DNA of 5,651 nt from Pseudomonadota bacterium (GCA_021841985.1 JAKCCP010000127.1:1-5651); one strand, 5' to 3'. Positions 1 through 5,651 are shown, counted from the stretch's first letter. Notes: a model not told the origin generated them from the letters alone. Made by a program: numbers and translations.

Positions 1-492
1 AGCCACGCTGTTCTCGCCCGCGTCGAGCCGGGCTTGGCGGCGCACGGCCTGACCGCGACCCAGCTCGGCGTCCTCGAGGTGATCTGGCACCAGGGGCCGC
101 TGACCCAGGGCGAGCTTGGCCGCAAGGTGCTGACCAGCGCCGGCAACATGACCGACGTCGTCGACAAGCTCTCGACGCGGGGGCTGGTGCGGCGGGTGCG
201 CGACCTTGCGGACCGGCGGCATGTGCGGGTGGAACTCACGGGGTGCGGGCGCGACCTCATCGCGGCGGTGTTCCCGCGCCATGCCGGCGACATCGCCCGC
301 GCCATGAGCGGGCTTTCGAGCTGCGAACTGGAGCTGCTCGGAACCCTGCTCCGCCAGCTCGGCCAGCACGCCGCGCAGGGAGAGGCGCCGCCTGGCTGCG
401 CCGCATCATCCGCCGATGAGGCGCCCACCGATGAAGCGCCCACCAATAAAGCGCCCACCGACAAAGCGCGGAGCGACGCGGTTACTCCGTGA
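1..492 (+). CDS. MarR-family transcriptional regulator, 5'-partial
   Basis: A DNA-binding winged helix-turn-helix regulator; MarR proteins usually act as dimers that release DNA on binding a small ligand or on oxidation. The frame is open from base 1 and its first codons (SHAVLARVEPGLAAHGLT) already read as MarR helix 1, so the TTG at base 34 is not the start; roughly 20-30 N-terminal residues lie upstream. Visible in order: LTATQLGVLEVIW, the HTH (LTQGELGRKVLTSAGNMTDVVDKL), recognition-helix end RGLVRRV, and the wing with the hallmark D-x-x-DRR motif (RDLADRRHVRVELT), followed by C-terminal dimerisation helices ending near LRQLGQ. Beyond this the protein runs about 45 residues further in a low-complexity tail of (D/N)(E/K)APT repeats, unusual for the family. 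The stop overlaps the 3' end of the convergent fliI gene by 11 bp. The regulated target cannot be told from the sequence. Confidence 0.92.
   Translation, partial: SHAVLARVEPGLAAHGLTATQLGVLEVIWHQGPLTQGELGRKVLTSAGNMTDVVDKLSTRGLVRRVRDLADRRHVRVELTGCGRDLIAAVFPRHAGDIARAMSGLSSCELELLGTLLRQLGQHAAQGEAPPGCAASSADEAPTDEAPTNKAPTDKARSDAVTP
415..474 (+). repeat. 15-bp tandem repeat, four units, in the marR 3' end
   Basis: Units begin at 415, 430, 445 and 460. The first three follow the pattern (g/a)a(t/c)(g/a)a(a/g)gcgcccacc with few changes; the fourth diverges at its end (gcgcggagc). Because the unit is five codons long, the repeat stays in frame and encodes DEAPT-DEAPT-NKAPT-DKARS. Copy-number change would lengthen or shorten the tail without a frameshift. 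Confidence 0.85.
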
Positions 493-1873
493 GGATCGCG
501 GCGAGATCGCGGAACCCGTCCTCGATCGTCACCCGCTCCTCGCGATTCTGGGCGAGGAGGGTCTCGATCGCGCGGCCTTGCGCCAGGATGCGGTCGAACT
601 CGCCGTTGCGCCCGGCCTCATAGACGCCCATCTCCAAAAGCCGGGTCAGCTCGGCATGGCGCGCGAGGATGGCGCGGCCGCGCTGCGCCAGCGCCATCTC
701 CGCGGCCGGGGTCGCCTGCGCCATGGTGCGCGACAGCGAACGCGCGACATCCACCGGCGGATAGCGCCCCCCCTCGGCGATCCGCCGCTCGAGCACGATA
801 TGGCCATCGAGAATGCCGCGCACGGCGTCGGCGATCGGCTCGTCATGATCGTCGCCATCGACGAGGACGGTGAAGATCCCGGTGATGAAGCCGGCCAGAC
901 CCTCCGCGTCCTCGGCGCCCGGCCCGGCGCGTTCGAGCAGCCGCGGCAGCTCGGTGAAGACGCTCGCCGGATAGCCGCGGGCGGCCGGAAACTCCCCCGA
1001 GGAGAGGGCGATCTCGCGCAAAGATTGGCAATAGCGGGTGACGCTGTCCATCACCAGCAGCACCGATCGCCCCTCGTCGCGGAAATGCTCGGCGATCGCC
1101 ATCGCGGCATGGGCGGATTCGCGGCGCGCGAGCGGCGGCGCGTCGGAGGTGGCGACGACGACGACGCTTTGCCCCATTTTCTCGGCGCCGAGATGCTCCT
1201 CGATGAATTCGCGCACCTCCCGCCCGCGCTCGCCGATCAGCGCCAGCACGACGACGTCGCATTCGGTATGGCGGGCGATCATCGAGAGCAGCGTCGATTT
1301 GCCGACACCGCTGGCGGCAAACAGGCCGAGGCGCTGGCCGAGGGAGGCGGTGGCGAAGGTGTTGAGCACCCGCACCCCGAGATCGAGCCGCCCGCCGAGC
1401 CGCGCCCGCGCGGTCGCCGGCGGCGGCGGAGCGCGGAGCAGCCGCCGGCGCGGGCCGGCGGGAAGATAGCCCTTGCCATCGAGCGGCGCGCCAAAGGGGT
1501 CGATCACCCGCCCGAGCCAGCCATCGGACACGAACAGCCCACCGCGATCGGCGAACGGCTCGGGCTCGCCGGCGGCAAGCGCCCGCGCGCTGGCCTCGAT
1601 CCGCGCTGCCATCCCGGCGCGGATGCGCTCGGTATGGCCGAGCGTCATCGCCTTCTGGCTGGTTTCGGAAAAGCCCAGAATCTCGGCCGAAATGGCGCGC
1701 TCGCCGGCGCCGTGGATGGTGACGCGCTGGCCGATGGCGGCGTGATGGGAGAGCCCGGCGATCTCGACCGCAAGGCCGGAAACCCCGCGCACCTGGCCGG
1801 CCACCGTCGCGACCGGGAGTTCGGCGAGCATTTCGTTGATCTGGCCGAGGGAGGCAAGAAAATCACTGCGCAT
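482..1873 (-). CDS. fliI: Flagellum-specific ATPase FliI (type III export ATPase)
   Basis: The hexameric ATPase at the cytoplasmic base of the flagellar export apparatus, related to the F1 beta subunit. It helps unload and unfold export substrates with FliH and FliJ. The 463-residue product has the usual FliI length. Visible: N-terminal beta-barrel domain (about 20-95), Walker A AASGVGKST (K192), GERGREV (214-220, holding the catalytic glutamate region), Walker B LLVMD (D276), and the ATPase alpha/beta signature PPVDVARSLS (372-381) followed by R382, the likely arginine finger. The ATG at 1873 is chosen because FliI homology begins there (MRSDFLASL); the frame continues upstream to a TTG at 1969, but that would overlap the lipoprotein gene. 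The purine-rich AAGGCGGGG lies about 15 nt before this ATG, a long spacing, and an out-of-frame ATG at 1884 sits nearer to it. The gene follows the lipoprotein by 50 bp and lacks an adjacent fliJ or fliH. A non-flagellar secretion ATPase (SctN type) is the main alternative. Confidence 0.92.
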   Translation of the reverse strand: MRSDFLASLGQINEMLAELPVATVAGQVRGVSGLAVEIAGLSHHAAIGQRVTIHGAGERAISAEILGFSETSQKAMTLGHTERIRAGMAARIEASARALAAGEPEPFADRGGLFVSDGWLGRVIDPFGAPLDGKGYLPAGPRRRLLRAPPPPATARARLGGRLDLGVRVLNTFATASLGQRLGLFAASGVGKSTLLSMIARHTECDVVVLALIGERGREVREFIEEHLGAEKMGQSVVVVATSDAPPLARRESAHAAMAIAEHFRDEGRSVLLVMDSVTRYCQSLREIALSSGEFPAARGYPASVFTELPRLLERAGPGAEDAEGLAGFITGIFTVLVDGDDHDEPIADAVRGILDGHIVLERRIAEGGRYPPVDVARSLSRTMAQATPAAEMALAQRGRAILARHAELTRLLEMGVYEAGRNGEFDRILAQGRAIETLLAQNREERVTIEDGFRDLAAILTE

Positions 1874-1923
1874 GGGGCGATCATGCCGGCCCCGCCTTAC
1901 CAGAGGGTGAACGCGGGAACGGC

Positions 1924-3639
1924 TTACGGCCCCGGCGGATCCGACGATGGCGGCGCGGCCTCGGCGCAATGCGGGATGCGGAGCACGAATTCGCGCGCGA
2001 CCTCCTCCTCGGCGCGACGGAGGCGAACATCGCGCAGCTTGAGCGCGCTGAGCCCGGAATCGATATAAAGATCGATCGGCACCAGCGCGAGCTGCACGGC
2101 AACGGCATAGCGCCCGCCGGCGATGTCCATCAGCGCGTTGTCATTGTCGGTGGCGCGCAGCATGCTCATCCGCAATCCGACCCGCCAGCCGGCGACGAGA
2201 AAGGCGTAAATCCCCTGATAGGAGGTGACATCGCCGCGGATCAGGGTGTCGGCGCCGAGCCAGGCGCCGAGTTCTGCCGGCGAGACCGCCTCCAGCGCGC
2301 CGATCGTGGTGATGCCATGGCTGGCCAGCGCCGCGTCGATCTCGGGCAGCGGGACGACGGCGAATTCGCGCTGCGCGAGAAAGCCGGTGAAGGTTGTGCG
2401 TACGCGGTTGGCATAGGTCCAGCGCCAGCGCGCCCGCGCCGCCGCGCCGCGCAGTGTCACCGGCAGGCCGTTGAGGATGAGATTGCCGCTGCCGTCATAG
2501 GCGAACGGCAGCACGGCGACGCGGCGCGGCGCCTTGGCGCAGTAATCGGCGACGATATGCGGGGCGAAACTTTCGGGATCGGTCTCCAGCAGGCGATCGA
2601 AGACGCTTTTGCGCCCATGCTCGGCGAGATCGTGCTCGGGCAGAAAAAATGTCTCGATCGGCGCGTTGTCCCTGCTGTAGCCGGTCTCGCGGGAAATCGG
2701 GGTGGGCGGCACGGAGAGGGACGGGGGCGGCCCGTTCTCCGGGGATGGATTTTGCGCCGGGGATTCGCGGCTCGCGGTGAGGGCGATTTGCAGCGTGTCA
2801 GGGCTGCGCGGGATGCGCAAAATCAGCTCCCGGCTCACCTCCTCCTCGTCGCGGCGCAAATCGACGTCGCGGAGATCGGTGAGATCGAGCAAGGAGTTGA
2901 TCCCGATATCGCGCCCCGCGACCGCCGGACGCACTTCCATCTTGTATTCCGTCCCCTCGCCACGGAACAGGGTCTCGCCGCTGGCGCCCGAGGCCATGGC
3001 GATCTTGAGCGTGACCTCCCAGCCCGCGAGCAGGAACAGGTAATAGACCTCGTAATGCTCGACCTCGCCGTAAACCACGGCATCGACGCCGAGCCAGCGC
3101 GCGAGTTCCCGCGGCGAGACGCGGGCGAGCTTGGCATCGTCATCGATGCCGTGCCGGGCGAGCACGGCATCGACATCGGCGACCGGCACGGTGGTGAATT
3201 CGCGCGCGCTCAAAAACCCATCGACCACCCGCCGCAAACGGTTGGCGTCGGTCCAGCGCCAATCGGCCAGGCTTTTGGAGTCGCGGAGCGTGAGCGCGAC
3301 CTTGTCCAGAACGTAATTGCCGCTGCCGCGATCAACGAACGGCAGCACCGCGATCCGGCGCGGCGGCGCCAGCCGGAACGCGGGCGAGATCCGCATGTCG
3401 ATATGGCCGGGATTGGTTTCGGCGACGCGATCGAACCAGGTCTTGCGGCCATGCGCGTCAACCCCGTACTCGGCGAGGAAGAGCGGCTCGGCGGCGCGCT
3501 GCGCGGGGCTCACGCCGGTGCAGCCGGCGAGCAGAAGAAGGGGCGCGAGCCAGCGCCAATGGCGCCGATGCGGCGCGTTTCGGTCGCCGGGTTCGCGGCG
3601 CGGCGGGCCGGAAACCCGCTTCAGCAACGGCGACGGCAC
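1924..3639 (-). CDS. Lipoprotein with two tandem GNA1162/DUF799-like domains
   Basis: A predicted secreted, lipid-anchored envelope protein of 571 residues with unknown function. The N-terminus is Arg-rich, then a hydrophobic stretch (WLAPLLLLAG) ends in the lipobox LLAGC with acceptor Cys40. Thr follows the Cys, not Asp, which by the usual rule favours the outer membrane. The mature part holds two copies of one domain, about residues 51-278 and 329-557, joined by a Pro/Ser-rich linker. Matching blocks recur 278 residues apart: HGRKTWFDR/HGRKSVFDR, RRIAVLPF/RRVAVLPF, GSGN/GSGN, WRWTDANR/WRWTYANR and EEEVSRELILRIP/EEEVAREFVLRIP. The VLPF strand and the (V/L)xADA-Y-type core recall GNA1162/DUF799 lipoproteins, related in fold to TolB-N/CsgG-like envelope proteins; this family call is from memory and moderate. 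No ATG fits. The GTG at 3639 is chosen because it lies 7 bp after the sulfotransferase stop, with GAGGGG 13 nt upstream; TTG at 3627 is possible. The longer frame to 4137 only overlaps the sulfotransferase. Translational coupling to the upstream gene is likely. Confidence 0.82.
   Translation of the reverse strand: MPSPLLKRVSGPPRREPGDRNAPHRRHWRWLAPLLLLAGCTGVSPAQRAAEPLFLAEYGVDAHGRKTWFDRVAETNPGHIDMRISPAFRLAPPRRIAVLPFVDRGSGNYVLDKVALTLRDSKSLADWRWTDANRLRRVVDGFLSAREFTTVPVADVDAVLARHGIDDDAKLARVSPRELARWLGVDAVVYGEVEHYEVYYLFLLAGWEVTLKIAMASGASGETLFRGEGTEYKMEVRPAVAGRDIGINSLLDLTDLRDVDLRRDEEEVSRELILRIPRSPDTLQIALTASRESPAQNPSPENGPPPSLSVPPTPISRETGYSRDNAPIETFFLPEHDLAEHGRKSVFDRLLETDPESFAPHIVADYCAKAPRRVAVLPFAYDGSGNLILNGLPVTLRGAAARARWRWTYANRVRTTFTGFLAQREFAVVPLPEIDAALASHGITTIGALEAVSPAELGAWLGADTLIRGDVTSYQGIYAFLVAGWRVGLRMSMLRATDNDNALMDIAGGRYAVAVQLALVPIDLYIDSGLSALKLRDVRLRRAEEEVAREFVLRIPHCAEAAPPSSDPPGP
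1969..3489 (-). repeat. Intragenic duplication: two lipoprotein domain copies
   Basis: Copy 1 covers about 2806-3489 and copy 2 about 1969-2655, both on the minus strand, separated by a linker rich in Pro, Ser and Asn. The copies align end to end at protein level with a constant offset of 278 residues, rising to 279 near the end, so almost no insertions separate them. At DNA level they have clearly diverged, so the duplication is old and not an assembly artefact. Confidence 0.85.
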
Positions 3640-3646
3640 AGGCGCT

Positions 3647-4633
3647 CTATTGCCCCTCGGCAATGGCCGCCGGTGCCGCCGGGGCCATGCCGCCGGCGCG
3701 GCGAAGCTCCGGCAGATGGCGCCCGAGAAGGGTTTCCACCGCCCGGATTTCCGGCTCGAAGAGAATGGCAAGCCAGGCCCGGGCGCGCGGATCCATGGGC
3801 GGCGGCGCGCTCGGCTTGATGAAAAACCGGTTGAAGATGAGGGCGCCGGTGCGCTTGGGCAGAAGAGTATTGCCGATCCAGCGCGCCCAATGCGCGCCGG
3901 CGATCCGCCGCGCCCATTCCGCGCGCGGCGCGGCGAAGCCGTTTTCGACCCTCGTCGTGTCGATCCGCGCCAGCGCCCCGGCATCGACATCGAGAAAACG
4001 CAAGATATCGGCGAGCACCCGGCGGTCGCCCTGGGCCAGACGGCGAAGATCGTCATGGAACAGGATGTGGACGCGGTCTTCGCCAAAAAGACGCAGATAG
4101 CGCTCGATCTGGCGGGCGTAAAAACCCAGCTCGACATAGAGGTTGGAGACCGCCCAGCCTTTCTCGGCGCTCAGCCAATCCTCCCGCAGCGCCTCGAAAA
4201 ACGGCAGATGCTGCGCGCCCTCGCGGTAATCCATCAGGTAATGGGAATAGGCGCGCTCGATGGGATCGCGCAACGTGATGATGATGCGGGCCTCTGGCGC
4301 CGCCGCGTGGATCCGTGCCGGGGACTCCTCGCACCAGAGATAGGAGGGGCTCGCCTCGCCGATCGCGCGATGGTTTTTCCCGGCCCGAAACAAGCGGAGA
4401 TAGGCTTCGCGGTCGGAGATGAACACCGGCGAGGCGTAGCGCTGGGCGCGGGAGGGGCGGACCTGGGCAAAATAATGCGGCTCCTTGACATCCTCGGGCA
4501 TGAAAATTTCCGGATGCTGGCGGAGATACGAATAAAGCGAGGTGGTGCCGGCCTTGGCAGCGCCGACGATGAAGAAATTCGGCCAGATTTCCGAGCGCCG
4601 AAAGTGAAATTTATTTCGCTCAATCCGATTCAT
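3647..4633 (-). CDS. PAPS-dependent sulfotransferase family protein
   Basis: Predicted to transfer sulfate from 3'-phosphoadenosine-5'-phosphosulfate to a hydroxyl or amino group, in bacteria most often on a polysaccharide, lipid or small metabolite; the acceptor here is unknown. The 328-residue product shows the 5'-phosphosulfate loop at 23-34 (VGAAKAGTTSLY, with K27), the KEPHYF block at 50-55 typical of the heparan-sulfate-like group, GEASPSYLW at 92-100, and the 3'-phosphate site LRDPIERAYSHY at 121-132 with R122 and S130. No signal peptide or membrane segment is seen, so it is probably cytoplasmic. ATG at 4633 is supported by a strong ribosome binding site, GGAAGGAAG, ending 8 nt upstream; an ATG at 4638 is out of frame and closed at once by TGA. 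It is the first gene of the minus-strand run and its stop lies 7 bp before the lipoprotein start. A secondary role in modifying an exported polymer is inference only. Confidence 0.9.
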   Translation of the reverse strand: MNRIERNKFHFRRSEIWPNFFIVGAAKAGTTSLYSYLRQHPEIFMPEDVKEPHYFAQVRPSRAQRYASPVFISDREAYLRLFRAGKNHRAIGEASPSYLWCEESPARIHAAAPEARIIITLRDPIERAYSHYLMDYREGAQHLPFFEALREDWLSAEKGWAVSNLYVELGFYARQIERYLRLFGEDRVHILFHDDLRRLAQGDRRVLADILRFLDVDAGALARIDTTRVENGFAAPRAEWARRIAGAHWARWIGNTLLPKRTGALIFNRFFIKPSAPPPMDPRARAWLAILFEPEIRAVETLLGRHLPELRRAGGMAPAAPAAIAEGQ

Positions 4634-4641
4634 GGCATAAT

Positions 4642-4650
4642 CTTCCTTCC
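4642..4650 (-). promoter_or_regulatory. Ribosome binding site of the sulfotransferase gene
   Basis: The minus strand reads GGAAGGAAG here, 8 nt before the ATG at 4633. It is the clearest Shine-Dalgarno sequence of the window and fixes this start. Confidence 0.7.
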
Positions 4651-4692
4651 CCCGCGGCTCGACCCGATGCTTGATAAGCAGGCGCGGTCTAA

Positions 4693-4709
4693 CCGCCAGT
4701 GGCTGGCGG
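4693..4709. other. Perfect 7-bp hairpin with 3-nt loop
   Basis: CCGCCAG-TGG-CTGGCGG. On the plus strand it is followed by CGTTTTCTTCTTC, which makes it look like a rho-independent terminator, but no plus-strand gene ends upstream of it. On the minus strand no T-run follows. It is therefore more likely the stem of the intergenic repeat, although it could still stop antisense transcription into the next gene. Confidence 0.5.
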
Positions 4710-4843
4710 CGTTTTCTTCTTCACAATGACGGGATGACGTGCGATTCGGTCTCCATGGCGCCGATACTATGCCCGCTGATCGGCCCACGGAACAGATGGC
4801 GCCGGCTGGCAAAACGAAGGCAATCAGCCGGGCGGGGGAACGG

Positions 4844-5245
4844 ATGAGTGGCGCGCGCGGAGTGTTTTTTCTCGATGCCGGCGGCTGCGGCGGTTGCGCG
4901 CTGGAGATGCGTCTGGCCCGGGTGGCGCTTGCCAGCGCCGGGCTCCGGCTCGTGTCATCGCCGGCCGAGGCGCGCATCCTGCTCGTCGCCGGCCCGCTGA
5001 CCCGCGCCATGGAATACGCGCTCGGCGCCGCATGGGAGGCGATGGCGGCGCCGAAATACCTCGTCGCGCTCGGTGATTGCGCGATCGATGGCGGGGTGTT
5101 CGCGGGCAGCTATGCCTGTCTTGACGGGCTTTCCGCTTTCGCCCCGAATCTCGTGCTGCGCGGCTGTCCGCCGGCGCCGGACGCCATCGCCGCCGCCCTC
5201 GCCGGGCTCGGCCGAGGCGAGACGGCGCCGCTCACCGCCGCGTAA
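4844..5245 (+). CDS. NuoB/HyfI/EchC-like [4Fe-4S] small subunit (group 4 hydrogenase or complex I type)
   Basis: Resembles the small electron-transfer subunit shared by group 4 [NiFe]-hydrogenases, formate hydrogenlyase and complex I (NuoB), which holds one [4Fe-4S] cluster next to the large subunit. In the 133-residue product the cluster ligands are all present: C15 and C18 in AGGCGGCALEM, C79 in LGDCAIDGGVFAGSY, and C108 in RGCPPAPDA. The ADI-like strand ARILLVAGPLTR also fits. The C-x-x-C spacing is that of hydrogenase-type subunits, not the adjacent CC of true NuoB. ATG at 4844 is chosen because GGGGGAA lies just upstream and the family fold begins at once; GTG 4739 and ATG 4769 or 4798 would add a 15-35 residue extension. 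The usual partners (large subunit, membrane subunits) are absent: both flanking genes lie on the other strand, so it appears to be transcribed alone. It may serve a complex encoded elsewhere or be a remnant of one. Confidence 0.85.
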   Translation: MSGARGVFFLDAGGCGGCALEMRLARVALASAGLRLVSSPAEARILLVAGPLTRAMEYALGAAWEAMAAPKYLVALGDCAIDGGVFAGSYACLDGLSAFAPNLVLRGCPPAPDAIAAALAGLGRGETAPLTAA

Positions 5246-5254
5246 TGACGGCGT

Positions 5255-5651
5255 TCAATGATGGCCGCCAAAGCCGCCGCCGCCGCCGTGGAAGCCACCG
5301 AAACCGCCGCCGTGGAAGCCGCCAAAGCCGGAATGCGCGCCGGCGAAGCCGCCCACATGGCCGCCGGGCCCGCCATACGCATGCGCCCAGTTGCCATGAA
5401 AACCGCCGCCATAGCCGTGACCGAAACCGCCATGGTTGAAGTAGCCGCCGTCGCGATAAAACCCCCCATAGCCGCCATAGGCGAGGGCGCCGAAGCCGAG
5501 AAAGCCGAGCCCCCAGCCCCAGTACGGATCCATCCCGTAGCCACCGTAGCCGCCATAGCCACCGTAGCCGCCATAACCGCCATAGCCGTAATAAGGGTCG
5601 CCGCCATAGCCGCCATAGCCGCCATAGCCGCCATAGCCGCCATAGCCGCCA
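5255..5651 (-). CDS. Gly/Tyr/Phe/His-rich repeat protein, 5'-partial
   Basis: A low-complexity protein of unknown function. Its last 131 residues are visible and the frame is open to the window edge (first full codon at 5650), so the start and any signal peptide are outside; the internal ATG at 5533 is not a credible start. The visible part begins with GGY triplets (GGYGGYGGYGG), interrupted by DPYYGY, then more GGY, a MDPYWGWGLGFLGFGALAYGG segment with aromatic and hydrophobic residues, and a tail of GGF, GGH and GFHGG motifs ending GGHH. Such glycine-rich proteins are often exported and can be surface or metal-binding proteins because of their His content, but neither is shown here. The gene converges on the Fe-S subunit gene with 9 bp between the stops. 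Confidence 0.75.
   Translation of the reverse strand, partial: GGYGGYGGYGGYGGYGGDPYYGYGGYGGYGGYGGYGGYGMDPYWGWGLGFLGFGALAYGGYGGFYRDGGYFNHGGFGHGYGGGFHGNWAHAYGGPGGHVGGFAGAHSGFGGFHGGGFGGFHGGGGGFGGHH
5523..5651 (-). repeat. 9-bp tandem repeat coding for GGY
   Basis: The unit on the minus strand is GGCGGCTAT. From 5650 downward there are five near-perfect copies, a break (GGCGGCGACCCTTATTACGGCTAT), then about five more copies with synonymous TAC/TAT and GGT/GGC changes. The copies nearest the window edge are identical, which suggests recent expansion or homogenisation, and the array probably continues outside. Each unit is three codons, so length change keeps the frame. Confidence 0.85.

Larger units (their letters stand above)
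4640..4738 (-). repeat. Probable dispersed REP-like intergenic repeat
   Basis: The minus strand runs from CGTCATCCCGTCATTGTGAAG through two small inverted repeats to GCATCGGGTCGAGCC. Read as protein, one frame gives HCEEENAASHWRL, very like the spurious 'RHCEE' peptides produced by a widespread class of proteobacterial intergenic repeats that begin CGTCATTGCGAGGAG. The CATCGGGTCGAGCC half is also a common end of such elements in alphaproteobacteria. Hairpins: TGCTT-gat-AAGCA at 4668-4680 and CCGCCAG-tgg-CTGGCGG at 4693-4709. Boundaries are approximate and only one copy is visible, so the repeat nature is inferred from resemblance. Confidence 0.45.
4634..4843. other. Divergent intergenic region between sulfotransferase and Fe-S subunit genes
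   Basis: This 210-bp gap must hold promoters for both directions. I could not find a convincing sigma-70 pair on either strand; the best -10-like hexamer is TACTAT at 4765-4770 (plus), with no matching -35. The left part holds the repeat-like hairpins. The plus-strand frame of the Fe-S gene stays open back to a GTG at 4739, but that extension (residues such as HGADTMPADRPTEQ) has no family resemblance. Confidence 0.5.

Noticed and set aside
416..2068. 550-residue open frame on the plus strand across fliI
   Set aside because: It is antisense to fliI, rich in Arg, Gly and Ala with no recognisable domain; long antisense frames are common at this GC content.
1969..3819. 616-residue open frame on the plus strand across the lipoprotein gene
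   Set aside because: Antisense to a gene with a clear lipobox and duplicated domain; no family features.
3640..4137. N-terminal extension of the lipoprotein back to 4137
   Set aside because: It lies inside the sulfotransferase in another frame, is Ser/Arg/Pro-rich and would bury the signal peptide and lipobox.
4693..4722. Rho-independent terminator on the plus strand
   Set aside because: The hairpin and T-rich run look right, but no plus-strand gene ends upstream, so the repeat explanation is preferred.
3317..4729. 470-residue open frame on the plus strand across the sulfotransferase gene
   Set aside because: Antisense to a gene with intact PAPS-binding motifs; composition is that of a GC-rich shadow frame.
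4630..5010. 126-residue minus-strand frame over the intergenic region and Fe-S subunit gene
   Set aside because: Its end reads as the HCEEE-type translation of an intergenic repeat, and the rest is antisense to the Fe-S gene.
5110..5643. 177-residue minus-strand frame starting with MAAMAAMAA
   Set aside because: It is the shifted reading of the GGY repeat and then runs antisense through the Fe-S subunit gene; the GGY frame has a proper stop just before the convergent gene.
5258..5651. CRISPR array
   Set aside because: The repeats are short direct codon repeats without unique spacers and form a continuous open frame.

Overview
The window is GC-rich and gene-dense, with strong G/C bias at third codon positions, as in an alphaproteobacterium. 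The FliI-type ATPase, the MarR regulator and the small Fe-S subunit all look alphaproteobacterial, and Acetobacteraceae/Rhodospirillales is a plausible guess. No rRNA or phylogenetic marker is present to confirm this.

Layout: (1) Bases 1-492, plus strand: the 3' part of a MarR-family regulator whose N-terminus lies before the window. It ends in an unusual low-complexity tail encoded by a 15-bp tandem repeat. (2) Bases 482-4633, minus strand: three genes in one direction, read from high to low coordinates. They are a PAPS-type sulfotransferase, a large lipoprotein built from two copies of one domain (GNA1162/DUF799-like), and the flagellar export ATPase FliI. The first two are 7 bp apart and the next gap is 50 bp, so they could form one transcription unit. 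The fliI and marR genes converge and overlap by 11 bp. (3) Bases 4634-4843: a non-coding divergent region holding two small hairpins and a sequence resembling the dispersed 'RHCEE'-type intergenic repeats. (4) Bases 4844-5245, plus strand: a small NuoB/HyfI/EchC-like subunit keeping all four cysteines expected for a [4Fe-4S] cluster. Its neighbours on both sides are on the opposite strand, so it has no adjacent hydrogenase or complex I partner here. (5) Bases 5255-5651, minus strand: the C-terminal part of a Gly/Tyr/His/Phe-rich repeat protein whose N-terminus lies beyond the window.

How the genes might cooperate: the sulfotransferase, lipoprotein and fliI arrangement suggests an envelope or flagellum-associated set, but only FliI has a clear flagellar role and no fliH, fliJ or other flagellar gene is visible. 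No CRISPR array, tRNA, rRNA, integrase or transposase was seen. The most unusual items are the duplicated-domain lipoprotein, its placement next to fliI, and the isolated hydrogenase/complex I-like small subunit.
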